A stretch of DNA of 64,000 nucleotides, from positions 1-64,000 of the forward strand of contig JACKMZ010000003.1 in the NCBI GenBank assembly GCA_024235135.1, given 5' to 3'. Under the pieces are notes generated by a model that worked only from the letters and a program-made list of their open reading frames with translations, made no database searches and had not been told where the DNA came from. The stretch comes from Gammaproteobacteria bacterium (GTDB lineage Bacteria > Pseudomonadota > Gammaproteobacteria > Competibacterales > Competibacteraceae). A program made the translations under genes and the position numbers. Below, piece by piece: positions 1 through 9,010 of this stretch. Within the stretch, counting starts at the first letter, position 1; the number at the start of each line of letters is the position of its first letter.

Positions 1-134
1 GGACGGGCCTTGGTTATTTGGCCGCTCATACGCGTCTGACCGTTTCCCGACCCTGTTGCCCTTCCATCGCTAAAATACCCATAAACCGCCATTGCAGTTA
101 TCCTTGGGCGAATCGTTTTGACGCCGAGGCTTCG
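1..134. other. Leader before the first gene; nothing recognised
   Basis: The frame of the first gene stays open back to position 18, but the 39 extra residues it would add (rich in Arg, Cys and Pro) do not look like part of the family fold. I therefore treat this stretch as non-coding leader. No tRNA, terminator or clear promoter hexamers were seen. Confidence 0.4.
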
Positions 135-1673
135 ATGAACTCCGTATCCCCCGTTTCGCCCATCGTCCTCACCACGCTCAATGCCCGGTACTTCCATGCG
201 GCATTGGGATTGCGTTATCTGCTGGCCAACATGGGCGATTTGCGGCCGGCCACCGTGCTGCGGGAATTCATCATCACGCAGCCGCCGTTGGAAATCGTCG
301 AAAGTCTGTTGGGCCATCAGCCACGCATCATCGGTTTCGGCGTGTACATCTGGAATGTGTCGGAAACGACCCAGGTCGTGGCCTTGTTGAAGCAGATACG
401 GCCGGACATCGTGATTGTGCTGGGCGGGCCGGAAGTCAGTTACGAATGGGAAACGCAACCGGTCGCGCAACTGGCCGATCATGTGCTCACCGGCCCGGCG
501 GATCGGGCATTCGGCGAACTGAGCCGGCGCTTGCTGAGCGGAGACAAGCCGGCCGAGAAAACGATCCAGGCCGAACCTCCCGCTCTGCGCGAATTGGTGA
601 TGCCTTACCGAGAGTATACCGAGGAGGACATCGCCCAGCGTTTGATCTATGTCGAAGCCTCGCGCGGCTGTCCGTTCCGCTGTGAATTCTGTTTGTCGGC
701 CCTGGACAAGACGGCCTGGCCTTTCGATCTGGATCGTTTTCTTGACGAAATGGACATTCTCTACCAGCGCGGAGTACGGCATTTCAAATTTGTGGATCGC
801 ACCTTCAATCTGAAGATCGATACCAGCCTGCGCATCCTGGAATTCTTTCTGGATCGCCTGGACGAACGCCTGTTTCTGCATTTCGAACTCATTCCGGACC
901 ACCTGCCGGAGCGGCTGAAGGCCGCGATCAGGCGCTTTCCGGCTGGCGCGCTGCAGTTCGAAATCGGTATCCAAACCTTCAATCCCGCCGTGCAGGCCCT
1001 CATCAGCCGCAAACAGGACAACGCCAAGACCGAGGAGAACCTGCGCTGGTTGCGCGGCCAAACCCAGGCGCATCTGCATACCGATCTCATCGTCGGATTG
1101 CCGGGCGAGGACATGGCGAGTTTCGCCGTGGGTTTCGATCGTCTGGTCGCGCTCGATCCGCACGAGATTCAGGTGGGTATTCTCAAGCGCCTGCGTGGAG
1201 CGCCGATCGTCCGCCATGACGAATCCCACGGCATCCGGTATAACCCGCAGCCGCCTTACAATATCTTGTGTTCCGACTGGATCGATTTCGCCGATATGCA
1301 ACGGCTGAACCGTTTCGCCCGATACTGGGATTTGCTCGGCAATGCCGGCCGTTTCCAGCGTGGCAAAACCCTGCTGCTGGGCGACGAACCTTTCGCGCGG
1401 TTCATGGCCTTCAGCGATTGGTTATACGCCACTGCCGGCCAGACTCATCAATTCGCCTTGGAACGTCTGTTCGACTGGGTTTATCAGGGGCTGACGGGAC
1501 CGCTGGCCGTGGCCGCGGCCGTGGCCGAAGACGCCTTGAGCCAGGACTATCGGGCCAGCGGCGCGCGTGGATGTCCACACTTCATGCGGCCGGACACGCC
1601 TTCCGCGCCACAGCGCAAGCCAGCCGGGCATGGAGCCAGCCGTCAGGCCCGACATGTCAAAACCGCTGTCTAA
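135..1673 (+). CDS. B12-binding-domain radical SAM protein (DUF4080-type)
   Basis: A 512-residue protein counted from ATG 135. The N-terminal 130 residues resemble the Rossmann-like cobalamin-binding domain of B12-dependent radical SAM enzymes, including an 'LNARYFHAALGLRYL' type start and 'VLGGPEV' near residue 96. The radical SAM core follows with the cluster motif CPFRCEFC (Cys179, Cys183, Cys186) and 'LHTDLIVGLPGED' further on. The C-terminal part resembles DUF4080. The family is known to bind a 4Fe-4S cluster and SAM; the substrate of DUF4080 members is unknown to me. The usual base-off His motif (DxHxxG) of methylcobalamin enzymes is not evident. Its 3' end overlaps the next gene by 20 bp, so the two are probably co-translated. 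The start at 135 is chosen over 18 because family similarity begins there. Confidence 0.85.
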   Translation: MNSVSPVSPIVLTTLNARYFHAALGLRYLLANMGDLRPATVLREFIITQPPLEIVESLLGHQPRIIGFGVYIWNVSETTQVVALLKQIRPDIVIVLGGPEVSYEWETQPVAQLADHVLTGPADRAFGELSRRLLSGDKPAEKTIQAEPPALRELVMPYREYTEEDIAQRLIYVEASRGCPFRCEFCLSALDKTAWPFDLDRFLDEMDILYQRGVRHFKFVDRTFNLKIDTSLRILEFFLDRLDERLFLHFELIPDHLPERLKAAIRRFPAGALQFEIGIQTFNPAVQALISRKQDNAKTEENLRWLRGQTQAHLHTDLIVGLPGEDMASFAVGFDRLVALDPHEIQVGILKRLRGAPIVRHDESHGIRYNPQPPYNILCSDWIDFADMQRLNRFARYWDLLGNAGRFQRGKTLLLGDEPFARFMAFSDWLYATAGQTHQFALERLFDWVYQGLTGPLAVAAAVAEDALSQDYRASGARGCPHFMRPDTPSAPQRKPAGHGASRQARHVKTAV

Positions 1674-2787
1674 ACCGAATCCCCTCGCCTCGGATGTCGC
1701 GCACCCCATGATCGATCCCCGGCAAGTCGCTAGCCAATTCCAATTGGCCGATCCCATTGTCGACGTCCCACCCCTGGGACGTGGCCTGATCAACGATACG
1801 TTCCTGATCATGACCACGGGTGGGGAGGCGTCCTGGGCCGTTCTGCAACGCATCAATCAACAGGTATTTCCCGAGCCGCGGCTGATCATGGAGAATCTGC
1901 GCGTCCTGCTGGATCACGTCGGAGCCGGAGCGGATGACGGCGACGGCTTCCGATTGCCGACGATCGTATCCAGCGAAACGGGCGAGGATTTCCATTGGGA
2001 TGGACAGGGGAACTTCTGGCGGGCCTTGGGTTTTATTCATGGAACGCACAGTTTCGACACCTTGTCGGACAGGGCGCAAGCTGAGGAAGTGGGGCGAACG
2101 CTGGGCCGCTTTCACGCGCTGGTCGCCGAGCTGGATACCGCTCGGTTGCACGACACGTTGCCCGGTTTTCATATCACGCCGCATTATCTGCGACGTTTGG
2201 AACAGATCCTGGCTCAGCGCCCGCTGGACGATGATCCGGAATTGAACTATTGCCTGCGGTTCATCGCGGATCGCAAGGAGTGGGCCGGCGTCCTGGAAGA
2301 GGCGAAACAAAGTGGGTTGCTGACCATCCGACCGATTCACGGCGATCCCAAATTGAACAACATTCTGTTCCACCAGGAAACCCGGCGGGCGGTCAGCCTG
2401 GTCGATCTGGACACCGTCAAACCCGGACTGATCCATTACGATATCGGTGATTGCCTGCGTTCCTGCTGCCATCGCGGCGGAGAAACATCCGCTAGCGTGG
2501 AGGACGTGCTCTTCGACGTGGACATCGCCCAGGCCATCCTGGGGCGCTATTTTCAGGAAACCCGGCGTTTTCTCACGCGCCACGACTACGCTTATCTTTA
2601 CGACGCCATCCGCTTGATTCCCTTTGAACTGGGGGTGCGTTTCCTGACCGATCACCTGGAAGGCGATCGCTATTTCAAGGTCGGTCAAGCCGGCGAGAAT
2701 CTGCGGCGCGCCGTGCGCCAACTGCGCCTGAGCGAAAGTGTCGAGCGCCAAGAACAGCCGATCCGCCGCCTGTTGAGCGAGTCATAA
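1654..2787 (+). CDS. Aminoglycoside-phosphotransferase-fold kinase, NahK-like
   Basis: A 377-residue APH/choline-kinase-fold protein. The catalytic loop HGDPKLNN (His229, Asp231) and the metal-binding segment 'VDLDTVKPG' (Asp251/Asp253) are intact. The wording of both motifs, and the following 'YDIGDCLRS', match N-acetylhexosamine 1-kinase (NahK)-type proteins better than antibiotic kinases. It is therefore likely to phosphorylate a sugar or other small hydroxyl compound with ATP; the true substrate is not visible. ATG 1654 lies inside the radical SAM gene (20-bp overlap); ATG 1708 is an alternative start just past it. It is followed after 5 bp by the DUF58 gene, so it belongs to the same transcription unit. 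Confidence 0.8.
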   Translation: MSKPLSKPNPLASDVAHPMIDPRQVASQFQLADPIVDVPPLGRGLINDTFLIMTTGGEASWAVLQRINQQVFPEPRLIMENLRVLLDHVGAGADDGDGFRLPTIVSSETGEDFHWDGQGNFWRALGFIHGTHSFDTLSDRAQAEEVGRTLGRFHALVAELDTARLHDTLPGFHITPHYLRRLEQILAQRPLDDDPELNYCLRFIADRKEWAGVLEEAKQSGLLTIRPIHGDPKLNNILFHQETRRAVSLVDLDTVKPGLIHYDIGDCLRSCCHRGGETSASVEDVLFDVDIAQAILGRYFQETRRFLTRHDYAYLYDAIRLIPFELGVRFLTDHLEGDRYFKVGQAGENLRRAVRQLRLSESVERQEQPIRRLLSES

Positions 2788-2792
2788 CCGCG

Positions 2793-4130
2793 ATGCTGCG
2801 CTCGGGGCTGCTACGCAATTTCCGCCGCGTGTACCGGATAGACGGCTGGTTTAGGACGCACCTGACGCCAACCGGTTATTTGGTGTCGTTCGCGACGGTG
2901 ACGGCGGCCGTGATCGGCGTCAATCCCCGCTTGACCCTGGCGGTGCAAATCTTCTCCCTGCTGGTGAGCTTGCTGGCGGTGGCCATCGCCTGGAGCCTGT
3001 GGTTTCGCCCGCGCCTTTCAATACATCGTGTTTTGCCGTCCATGGCTACGGCCGGCGAGCCCCTGCGCTATAGGCTGCGCGTGGAAAATCGGGGCAAACG
3101 CCGGCAGCGGGAAATAGCCGTCGTCGATGAATTGCAGACGCATTGGCCCGATGTAGACGATTTCCGGCGTTATCACGACCCGGCGGACCGCCACCGCAAT
3201 CCCTTCGATCGCGTCGTGGGATATCCCCGGTGGCTGGGCCTGATCCGTCATCTGCGTGGCGCGGAAAACGTCACGCGCGTTCTGCCCGCCGTTCCGCCCG
3301 GAACCCACATCGAGGTGGAGATGACATTGCGGCCTCTGCGCCGAGGTTATCTGCGTTTTGCCGGGTATCGTCTGGTGCGGTCCGATCCGTTCGGATTGTT
3401 CAACGCCCTGCGCCGTTACAGCGGGCCCGCCCGTTTGCTGGTGTTGCCCCGACGTTATCCGCTAAACCCGCCCCGACTCGCCGGCGGCCGGATTTATCAA
3501 CCGGGTGGCGTGGCGTTGGCGGCCAACCGGGGCGATTCCGAGGAGTTCGTGTCCCTGCGGGATTACCGGCCCGGCGATTCCCTGCGCGATGTCCATTGGC
3601 GCAGTTGGGCGAAAACCGGCAAGCCGATCGTCAAGGAAAAACGACCGGAATATTTCACCCGCCATGCCCTGATTCTGGATACCTGCGGCACGCCGAAAGG
3701 GGCGGCGTTGTTCGAGGAAGCGGTATCGGTCGCCGCGTCCTTCGCCTGCCGTGTCGATACCGACGAGCATTTGCTGGACCTGCTGTTCGTTGGGGAGAAG
3801 GCGTTCCGCTTCTCGGCCGGGCGGGGCTTGGGCGGCGAAGAACCTTTGCTGAAGATTCTGGCTTGCGTGGAGTACCGCGACACGGTGGATTTCCAGAGAC
3901 TGCACGACGCGGTTCTGCGGCAGGCCCTGCAGTTCAGCGCCGGTATCCTGGTTCTCCTGGCCTGGGACGATGCCCGGCGGGCATTGGTCGACGCCTTGCG
4001 CGGACGCGGTTTGCAAGTCCTGATTTTGGTGCTGCTGCCGTCCGATGCGCCGGAACCGGCCGGCGCAAGGGATGTGGTCTTTTTGCCCTTGGGCCGCGTG
4101 GCGGAGAAACTGGCGTTATGGCGGCAATGA
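2793..4130 (+). CDS. DUF58 domain protein with N-terminal membrane hairpin
   Basis: A 445-residue protein with two hydrophobic segments in the first ~75 residues, then a beta-rich region and the DUF58 signature (SLRDYRPGDSLRDVHW at nt 3551-3600). The C-terminal third resembles a von Willebrand A-like fold. DUF58 genes commonly sit beside MoxR ATPases and TgpA transglutaminases. Here the transglutaminase follows with an ATGA overlap, while no MoxR gene lies upstream; its place is taken by the kinase. The role is probably in an envelope-associated assembly, but the molecular function is unknown. Confidence 0.88.
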   Translation: MLRSGLLRNFRRVYRIDGWFRTHLTPTGYLVSFATVTAAVIGVNPRLTLAVQIFSLLVSLLAVAIAWSLWFRPRLSIHRVLPSMATAGEPLRYRLRVENRGKRRQREIAVVDELQTHWPDVDDFRRYHDPADRHRNPFDRVVGYPRWLGLIRHLRGAENVTRVLPAVPPGTHIEVEMTLRPLRRGYLRFAGYRLVRSDPFGLFNALRRYSGPARLLVLPRRYPLNPPRLAGGRIYQPGGVALAANRGDSEEFVSLRDYRPGDSLRDVHWRSWAKTGKPIVKEKRPEYFTRHALILDTCGTPKGAALFEEAVSVAASFACRVDTDEHLLDLLFVGEKAFRFSAGRGLGGEEPLLKILACVEYRDTVDFQRLHDAVLRQALQFSAGILVLLAWDDARRALVDALRGRGLQVLILVLLPSDAPEPAGARDVVFLPLGRVAEKLALWRQ

Positions 4131-6094
4131 AACCACCCCCGTTGCTGTTGGGCGCGGCGCTGTTGTTGTGGGGCTGGCGGGCGGAAACATTGCCGCTGGC
4201 CGTGGGTCTGGCGGTCGTTCTGGAATTGCCGTTCCGGTTGGCTTGGCGTTGGCGCCTGCGTGACAAGGACATTAACTACATCGTCGATTTCTGCACCGTC
4301 GTGCTGGCCGCTTGGGTGGTTTACGCCATTGCCATCCAAACTTCGGCTCATGCGGTGATTGTGGTCTTGCAGGGCTTGCCGGTGATCGTCTTCCCGCTGA
4401 TCGCCTTACAACGTTACGGTGACCGGGATGGGTTGCCACTGAGCGCGTTGTCCCTGCGACACCGCCGCTGGGGTCGCAGTCAACGCACGGTCGAAGTCGG
4501 TTATCCGTATCTGGTGGCCTGTCTGGTGGCCGCCAGCCCCGGCGAGCGGGGAGCGACGGTATTTTTCCTGCTCATCGTCGTGCTCTGGTTTTGGGCGCTA
4601 TGGCCGCGCCGCAACCGGCGCTACGCCGCCGGCATGTGGTTGGGGCTTGCCTTCCTGGTCAGCGCCGGCGCCTTCGCGCTCAATGGGTCTATCCTGGCGT
4701 TGCAGGCGTATCTGGAACAACAGGTGCCGGAATGGTTGCTGGATTGGTTCGATGTCGACAGGGATCCTTATCGGCGCAGCACCGCGTTGGGCTCCATCGG
4801 CCGTTTGAAACTATCCGACGCCATCATCATGCGGGTTGCGATGGGGGACGCCGCGCCCGTCGTCCATTTGCTGCGCACCGGCAGTTACAATCTGTTCGGC
4901 GGCAATGTCTGGTATGCCCGCAGCCGGGAATTCGCCCCGGTGAGTCTTGACGAAAAGGCCAACTGGGCCCTACGTCCGGTTCCGGGTGGCGCGACTCGCG
5001 GCCGCGTGGAAATCGTTCAGGATTTCAAGCAGGGAACCGGTATGTTGCCCTTGCCGTTGGGCGCCTACCGCGTCGTGGATCTCCCGGCGGCGACGATGCA
5101 GCGCAACGCCCTGGGCTCCGTAAAAGTCATGGAGACGCCCGATTTCGCGGATTACCGAATCGCGTTCGCTCCCACTGGCGAGACGGACCCGGTGTTCGGC
5201 GGGGACGATTTACAGATACCGGAACAGTACCGGAAGACCCTGGACCGGATCGTGACGACCCTGGGCCTGCGGCGACAGCCCCGCGCGGCGCCCGATCGGT
5301 TGACGGAATATTTCAACAAGCACTTCGAATATTCCTTGGATCTGAGCCGGATAAATGGCGAACTGCCTCCACTAGAGGACTTTTTGCTCAATACCCACAG
5401 CGGACATTGCGAGTATTTCGCCACGGCTACCGTCTTGTTGTTGCGGGCGGCCGGGATTCCGGCGCGGTACGCCGCCGGCTTCAGCGTTCAGGAATACAGC
5501 GCGCTGGAAGGGCGTTACATCGTGCGGGGGAGCCATGGACACGCCTGGGCTTTGGCCTACCTCGACGGCCACTGGCAAGATGTGGACACCACGCCGCCCG
5601 TATGGGGCACGAGCGACGCCGAGCATCATTCCTCGCTGATCGCCGTCTACGATGTGTTGTCCTGGCTGTGGGTGAAATTCAAGGAATGGCGATTGCTTCA
5701 GTCCCAAGGTCACGATGACCGGACCCTGTTGGGGTGGTTGGCGCCTTTGGTGTTGCTGTTGATCTGGCGTTTACGCCATCGGCGCTGGGTACGCCGAAGC
5801 CGCCCCACGCCCCTCAGGGTAGGGTCGGCATCCGCCGATTGGCCGGGAAGCGACTCGGAATTTTATCGCATCATCGAATGGTATGGCCGGCGAGGATGGG
5901 AACGGAGCGCCGGCGAGCCGTTGCGCCATTGGCTGACTGACTCATTGAGTCGCGATCGCGCGCACCACGAGTCCTTGGACGAAATGGTGCGACTGCATTA
6001 CCGCTACCGCTTCGATCCGCGCGGCCTCGAAAGCGAGCAAAGAGCGCGGCTAAGCGCGCTGGTGCAGGATTGGTTCGCGCGGCTCGACCGTTGA
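4127..6094 (+). CDS. TgpA-like membrane transglutaminase
   Basis: A 655-residue protein. The N-terminal ~200 residues hold several membrane segments, followed by a periplasmic transglutaminase core. The catalytic triad is visible as Cys428 (GHCEYFA), His472 (GHAWA) and Asp487 (DVDTTPP). A last membrane helix lies around residues 535-550, ahead of a cytoplasmic tail (DUF4129-like position). It matches TgpA (DUF3488 plus transglutaminase) in layout and length. The start ATG 4127 overlaps the DUF58 stop as ATGA; ATG 4118 is three codons earlier and also possible. The long upstream open frame (from 3143) is only the shadow of the DUF58 gene. Its 3' end overlaps the convergent sulfotransferase gene by 45 bp. 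Confidence 0.9.
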   Translation: MKPPPLLLGAALLLWGWRAETLPLAVGLAVVLELPFRLAWRWRLRDKDINYIVDFCTVVLAAWVVYAIAIQTSAHAVIVVLQGLPVIVFPLIALQRYGDRDGLPLSALSLRHRRWGRSQRTVEVGYPYLVACLVAASPGERGATVFFLLIVVLWFWALWPRRNRRYAAGMWLGLAFLVSAGAFALNGSILALQAYLEQQVPEWLLDWFDVDRDPYRRSTALGSIGRLKLSDAIIMRVAMGDAAPVVHLLRTGSYNLFGGNVWYARSREFAPVSLDEKANWALRPVPGGATRGRVEIVQDFKQGTGMLPLPLGAYRVVDLPAATMQRNALGSVKVMETPDFADYRIAFAPTGETDPVFGGDDLQIPEQYRKTLDRIVTTLGLRRQPRAAPDRLTEYFNKHFEYSLDLSRINGELPPLEDFLLNTHSGHCEYFATATVLLLRAAGIPARYAAGFSVQEYSALEGRYIVRGSHGHAWALAYLDGHWQDVDTTPPVWGTSDAEHHSSLIAVYDVLSWLWVKFKEWRLLQSQGHDDRTLLGWLAPLVLLLIWRLRHRRWVRRSRPTPLRVGSASADWPGSDSEFYRIIEWYGRRGWERSAGEPLRHWLTDSLSRDRAHHESLDEMVRLHYRYRFDPRGLESEQRARLSALVQDWFARLDR

Positions 6095-6766
6095 CGGAAT
6101 CCGCTCCGGCTCGTCGAAAGCATAGCCGAACAATTCGATGTCCCGCCGAAAATACGTCGCCACGCGCTCGGCCAGGGCATCGCTGTAATAGCTGCGATAA
6201 TCCCGTCGGCGGTCCGTGGCTTTGCGCTTGTGGGGCAGCTCGGGGCAGCGGATGCCGATGCGCCGGCACGCCTCGGAAAAATCCCCGACCAGATTTTCAT
6301 AACGGCCGATGAAATCGACGATGATCCCGCCGTGCAGGTCGATCACATAATCGGATTGCCGTTCGATGGACGTGTCGATGTGAAACTGATAAGGCCGCTT
6401 GGCATCGAGCTTCCAATTCAGAAAGCTCTCGAAATCCGGTACATGCGCGACCAGATGCGGGCGCTCGCGGCGGAGGTGGTGGTAGGAACTGACCTGTAAA
6501 TCCCAGGGATTGCGCACGAACACGAACTTGAACAAGCGCGCGTAGACTTCGCGGGGCAGCATCTCCTGCGCGGCGATGGCCTTGGCGTGGCGGGGAAACT
6601 TGATGCCCAGCCGGTGATCCGTCAGGCCACTGAGCTTGCTGCACAAAAATAGAGGGATGCGGTAGGGGTCCGTCCACTTGTAATAGCGCAAGGCCGTACG
6701 GATGCTGGTGCCGCCGGTTTTCGCGGTGTGTATGAACAGAAAGTTGTATCTAAGAGATAACAGCAT
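6050..6766 (-). CDS. Sulfotransferase family 2 domain protein
   Basis: A 238-residue protein beginning 'MLLSLRYNFLFIHTAKTGGTS'. The IHTAKTGGTS loop is the 5'-phosphosulfate-binding loop of PAPS-dependent sulfotransferases. 'FVFVRNPWDLQVSSY' supplies the Arg and Ser that bind the PAPS 3'-phosphate. The family transfers sulfate from PAPS to carbohydrate or other hydroxyls. It is the last gene of the minus-strand glycosyltransferase run and its start lies inside the preceding gene, so it probably sulfates the glycan made by those enzymes (inference). An ATG at 6793 would add nine residues; I prefer 6766 because the conserved fold starts at once. No PAPS synthesis genes are in the window. Confidence 0.82.
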   Translation of the reverse strand: MLLSLRYNFLFIHTAKTGGTSIRTALRYYKWTDPYRIPLFLCSKLSGLTDHRLGIKFPRHAKAIAAQEMLPREVYARLFKFVFVRNPWDLQVSSYHHLRRERPHLVAHVPDFESFLNWKLDAKRPYQFHIDTSIERQSDYVIDLHGGIIVDFIGRYENLVGDFSEACRRIGIRCPELPHKRKATDRRRDYRSYYSDALAERVATYFRRDIELFGYAFDEPERIPSTVEPREPILHQRA

Positions 6767-7907
6767 GGGTGGATTCCCGCGCGGCGTATTCATTCCACTT
6801 CAGCGCGTCGAGATAGCCCTGAGTACTCGCTTGCAGGGTGTAGTCCGTGACGGCGGCTTGCAGTTTGTCGGCTGCCGGCGGATGCGCCAGCATCTCCGCC
6901 AAGCCCTGAGCCAGCGCCGCGGCGTCTCCTACCGCCACCAACGGGCCGTAGCGACCCCCATCGAGAATCTCGCGCGGGCCGCTGGGGCAATCGGTGGCTA
7001 CGACCGGCGTGCCCAGGGCCAAGGCTTCGGTCAGCACATTGGGCGAGCCTTCCCACAGCGACGACAAGGCGAAGACGGCGGCTTTCGCCATATAAGCGTA
7101 GGGATTGGCCACAAAACCGGGCAAATCGACGCAATCGGCGATCCCTAAATGGGTTGCCTGGGCCAGCAGGGTATGCCGTTGCCGTCCTTCGCCCAGTATC
7201 GCCAAACGGGCCGGCCGCTGTTTTTGCAGGGCCGCGAAAGCGCGCAACAGGGTGGGAAAGTCCTTTTGCCGGGTGAGCCGGCCAGCGCCCAGAATGATCG
7301 GCGGTCCATCGTCGTTGAACCAGGGATGACTGACCGGCTCCTGGGCCAGCGCCAGCATGCGCGGCGTCACCACCGGGTTGCGCACGACGAGGATTCGCTC
7401 GGTGGTCAGTCCGGCGAGATGCATGGCATCCTCGGCGACGCCTTCGGAAACCGCCACGATGCAATCGACCTGGGGATAAAGCCAGCGCATCGGTCGGCAT
7501 CGCAACCACCGTTGCACAGGATGTTTGTCCACCAGGGCCGTGGAAAGATGGGTTCCCAGACGGCCCACCAAGCGGGTGTCCACGCCCGCCGCGCGGCGCG
7601 CCAGGACCGCCAGCCGTATCGCCCGGTCCTTGGCGGCGAGCAGGGCCGGGGGGCGATGTTTGCGCAAATAGCCGATGAGCGCGGGCAAGGCCAACAGACT
7701 GTGCCTGACGCCCAGATCGACGAGCCGGACGGAAGGCGGCAATTCTTCCCGCCAGGCCGCCGCAGGCGCGCGTATGGCCAACAGATCGACGGCCACCCCT
7801 TGGGCCACGAATCCGTGTATCAAGTTGAGAATCATGCGTTCCACGCCACCGTACCCGGAAAAGGAGACCAGTACGGCCAAGTGGGGAGTATCGTCGGAAT
7901 CAGTCAT
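6750..7907 (-). CDS. GT4 glycosyltransferase, tandem paralogue A
   Basis: A 385-residue two-domain (GT-B) glycosyltransferase. The N-terminal domain opens with 'SFSGYGGVERM', the acceptor-side glycine loop. The C-terminal domain has 'PIILGAGRLTRQKDFPTLL' and the E-x7-E-type nucleotide-sugar segment 'EGSPNVLTEAL', followed by 'ATDCPSGPREIL'. It retains the donor-binding hallmarks, so it should be active, but donor and acceptor cannot be read. Its start overlaps the stop of paralogue B as ATGA, which indicates translational coupling. It is one of four neighbouring genes sharing the same length, order and motifs. Confidence 0.88.
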   Translation of the reverse strand: MTDSDDTPHLAVLVSFSGYGGVERMILNLIHGFVAQGVAVDLLAIRAPAAAWREELPPSVRLVDLGVRHSLLALPALIGYLRKHRPPALLAAKDRAIRLAVLARRAAGVDTRLVGRLGTHLSTALVDKHPVQRWLRCRPMRWLYPQVDCIVAVSEGVAEDAMHLAGLTTERILVVRNPVVTPRMLALAQEPVSHPWFNDDGPPIILGAGRLTRQKDFPTLLRAFAALQKQRPARLAILGEGRQRHTLLAQATHLGIADCVDLPGFVANPYAYMAKAAVFALSSLWEGSPNVLTEALALGTPVVATDCPSGPREILDGGRYGPLVAVGDAAALAQGLAEMLAHPPAADKLQAAVTDYTLQASTQGYLDALKWNEYAARESTHAVIS

Positions 7908-9010
7908 CCAGCCAGTCCCAGTACTTCGAGATAACGTTGCACGCTGGCCGCCACCGTGAAGGGTCGCGCGGCCTCACGCAAGAGTTCGGGGGATTGGGGG
8001 TTTTCGAGAGTGCGCTGCAAGGCGGCGCTCATGGCCGGCACGTCACCGACCGGCACCAATTCGCCGAACCGCCCCTGTTGCAGGGTTTCCCGAGGCCCGC
8101 TGGGGCAATCGGTGGAAACGACCGGCAAACCCGTGGCCAGGGCCTCGACCATGACCACGGCCGAACCTTCGCAGGTCGACGACAGCGCGAAAACCGATGC
8201 CTGCGCCATGTAGCGAAACGGGTTGGCGACGAATCCCGGCAGTTCCACGTCCTGGGCCACGCCCAGTTCCTCGGCCAACTTCAGCAATTTGTCGCGTTGC
8301 CGGCCTTCCCCCAAAATGATGAGCCGACATGGCCGTTGGCCGCGTAAATGGGCAAATGCCCTGAGCAGGGTGGCGAAATCCTTGCGCGCGCAGAGTTCTC
8401 CCACTCCCAGAATCACCGGCGGTTCGCCGGGAGCGAACCAGGCATGATCCAGCTCGGCTTGGGTCTGGTTGTGGAGATCCTCGTCGACCACCGGATTGGA
8501 GATCACGGAAATGGTCCGCAGCGGAAGATGCCCGATTCGGCTGAGGTCCTCCGCCACGCCGTGCGAGGGTACGATGATGGCGTCGGCGCTCGGATACAGC
8601 CAGCGTATGGAATTGTATTGGATAGCGCGGGCCAGCCAGCCGCGCCGTTCGAGATTCTTGGAAACCGTCGTGCCGATGCGCACGGCTATGCGGGTGGGAA
8701 CCCGGGCCAGGCGTCGGGCGATCAGCGCGCTGCGGTTGACCTTGTCCTTGTCGCTCAACATGACCTTGGGCCGGCATCGGCTCAGATAGCCGACCAAAGC
8801 AGCGAGACAGGTGCTGACATGCGCCACGTTCAGAGGGACTTGGCGCACGCCGGGCGGCAGATCGTCCCAATAGGGTCCGTGACGGTCGATGGATAGGATG
8901 TCCACGGCCAAGCCCCGTTCAGCGAAGCCGGGAACGAGTTTCTTCATGATCCGATCCACCCCGCTATGCCCCGAGGTGGCCAGGAAAATCGCTAGGTCGG
9001 GTTGGCGCAT
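7904..9010 (-). CDS. GT4 glycosyltransferase, tandem paralogue B
   Basis: A 368-residue GT-B enzyme of the same subfamily as its neighbours. Motifs in order are 'ATSGHSGVDRIM', 'PVILGVGELCARKDFATLL', 'EGSAVVMVEAL' and 'STDCPSGPRETL'. The middle of the donor motif (AVVMVEA rather than the PNVLTEA/PNVLAEA of paralogues A and C) is the most divergent of the four, which may mean a different donor sugar (inference). It overlaps the upstream gene by 19 bp and the downstream gene by 4 bp. It is cytoplasmic or loosely membrane-associated, with no signal peptide or transmembrane helix. Confidence 0.88.
   Translation of the reverse strand: MRQPDLAIFLATSGHSGVDRIMKKLVPGFAERGLAVDILSIDRHGPYWDDLPPGVRQVPLNVAHVSTCLAALVGYLSRCRPKVMLSDKDKVNRSALIARRLARVPTRIAVRIGTTVSKNLERRGWLARAIQYNSIRWLYPSADAIIVPSHGVAEDLSRIGHLPLRTISVISNPVVDEDLHNQTQAELDHAWFAPGEPPVILGVGELCARKDFATLLRAFAHLRGQRPCRLIILGEGRQRDKLLKLAEELGVAQDVELPGFVANPFRYMAQASVFALSSTCEGSAVVMVEALATGLPVVSTDCPSGPRETLQQGRFGELVPVGDVPAMSAALQRTLENPQSPELLREAARPFTVAASVQRYLEVLGLAG

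Noticed and set aside
1657..2751. A 364-residue open frame on the minus strand
   Set aside because: It is antisense to the kinase gene, whose catalytic motifs are intact; no ribosome-binding site or family match was found on the minus strand.
3143..4126. A long in-frame extension upstream of the transglutaminase gene
   Set aside because: It lies inside the DUF58 gene in another frame, is rich in Arg/Pro/Gly, and has no domain resemblance. The family N-terminus with membrane helices starts at 4127.
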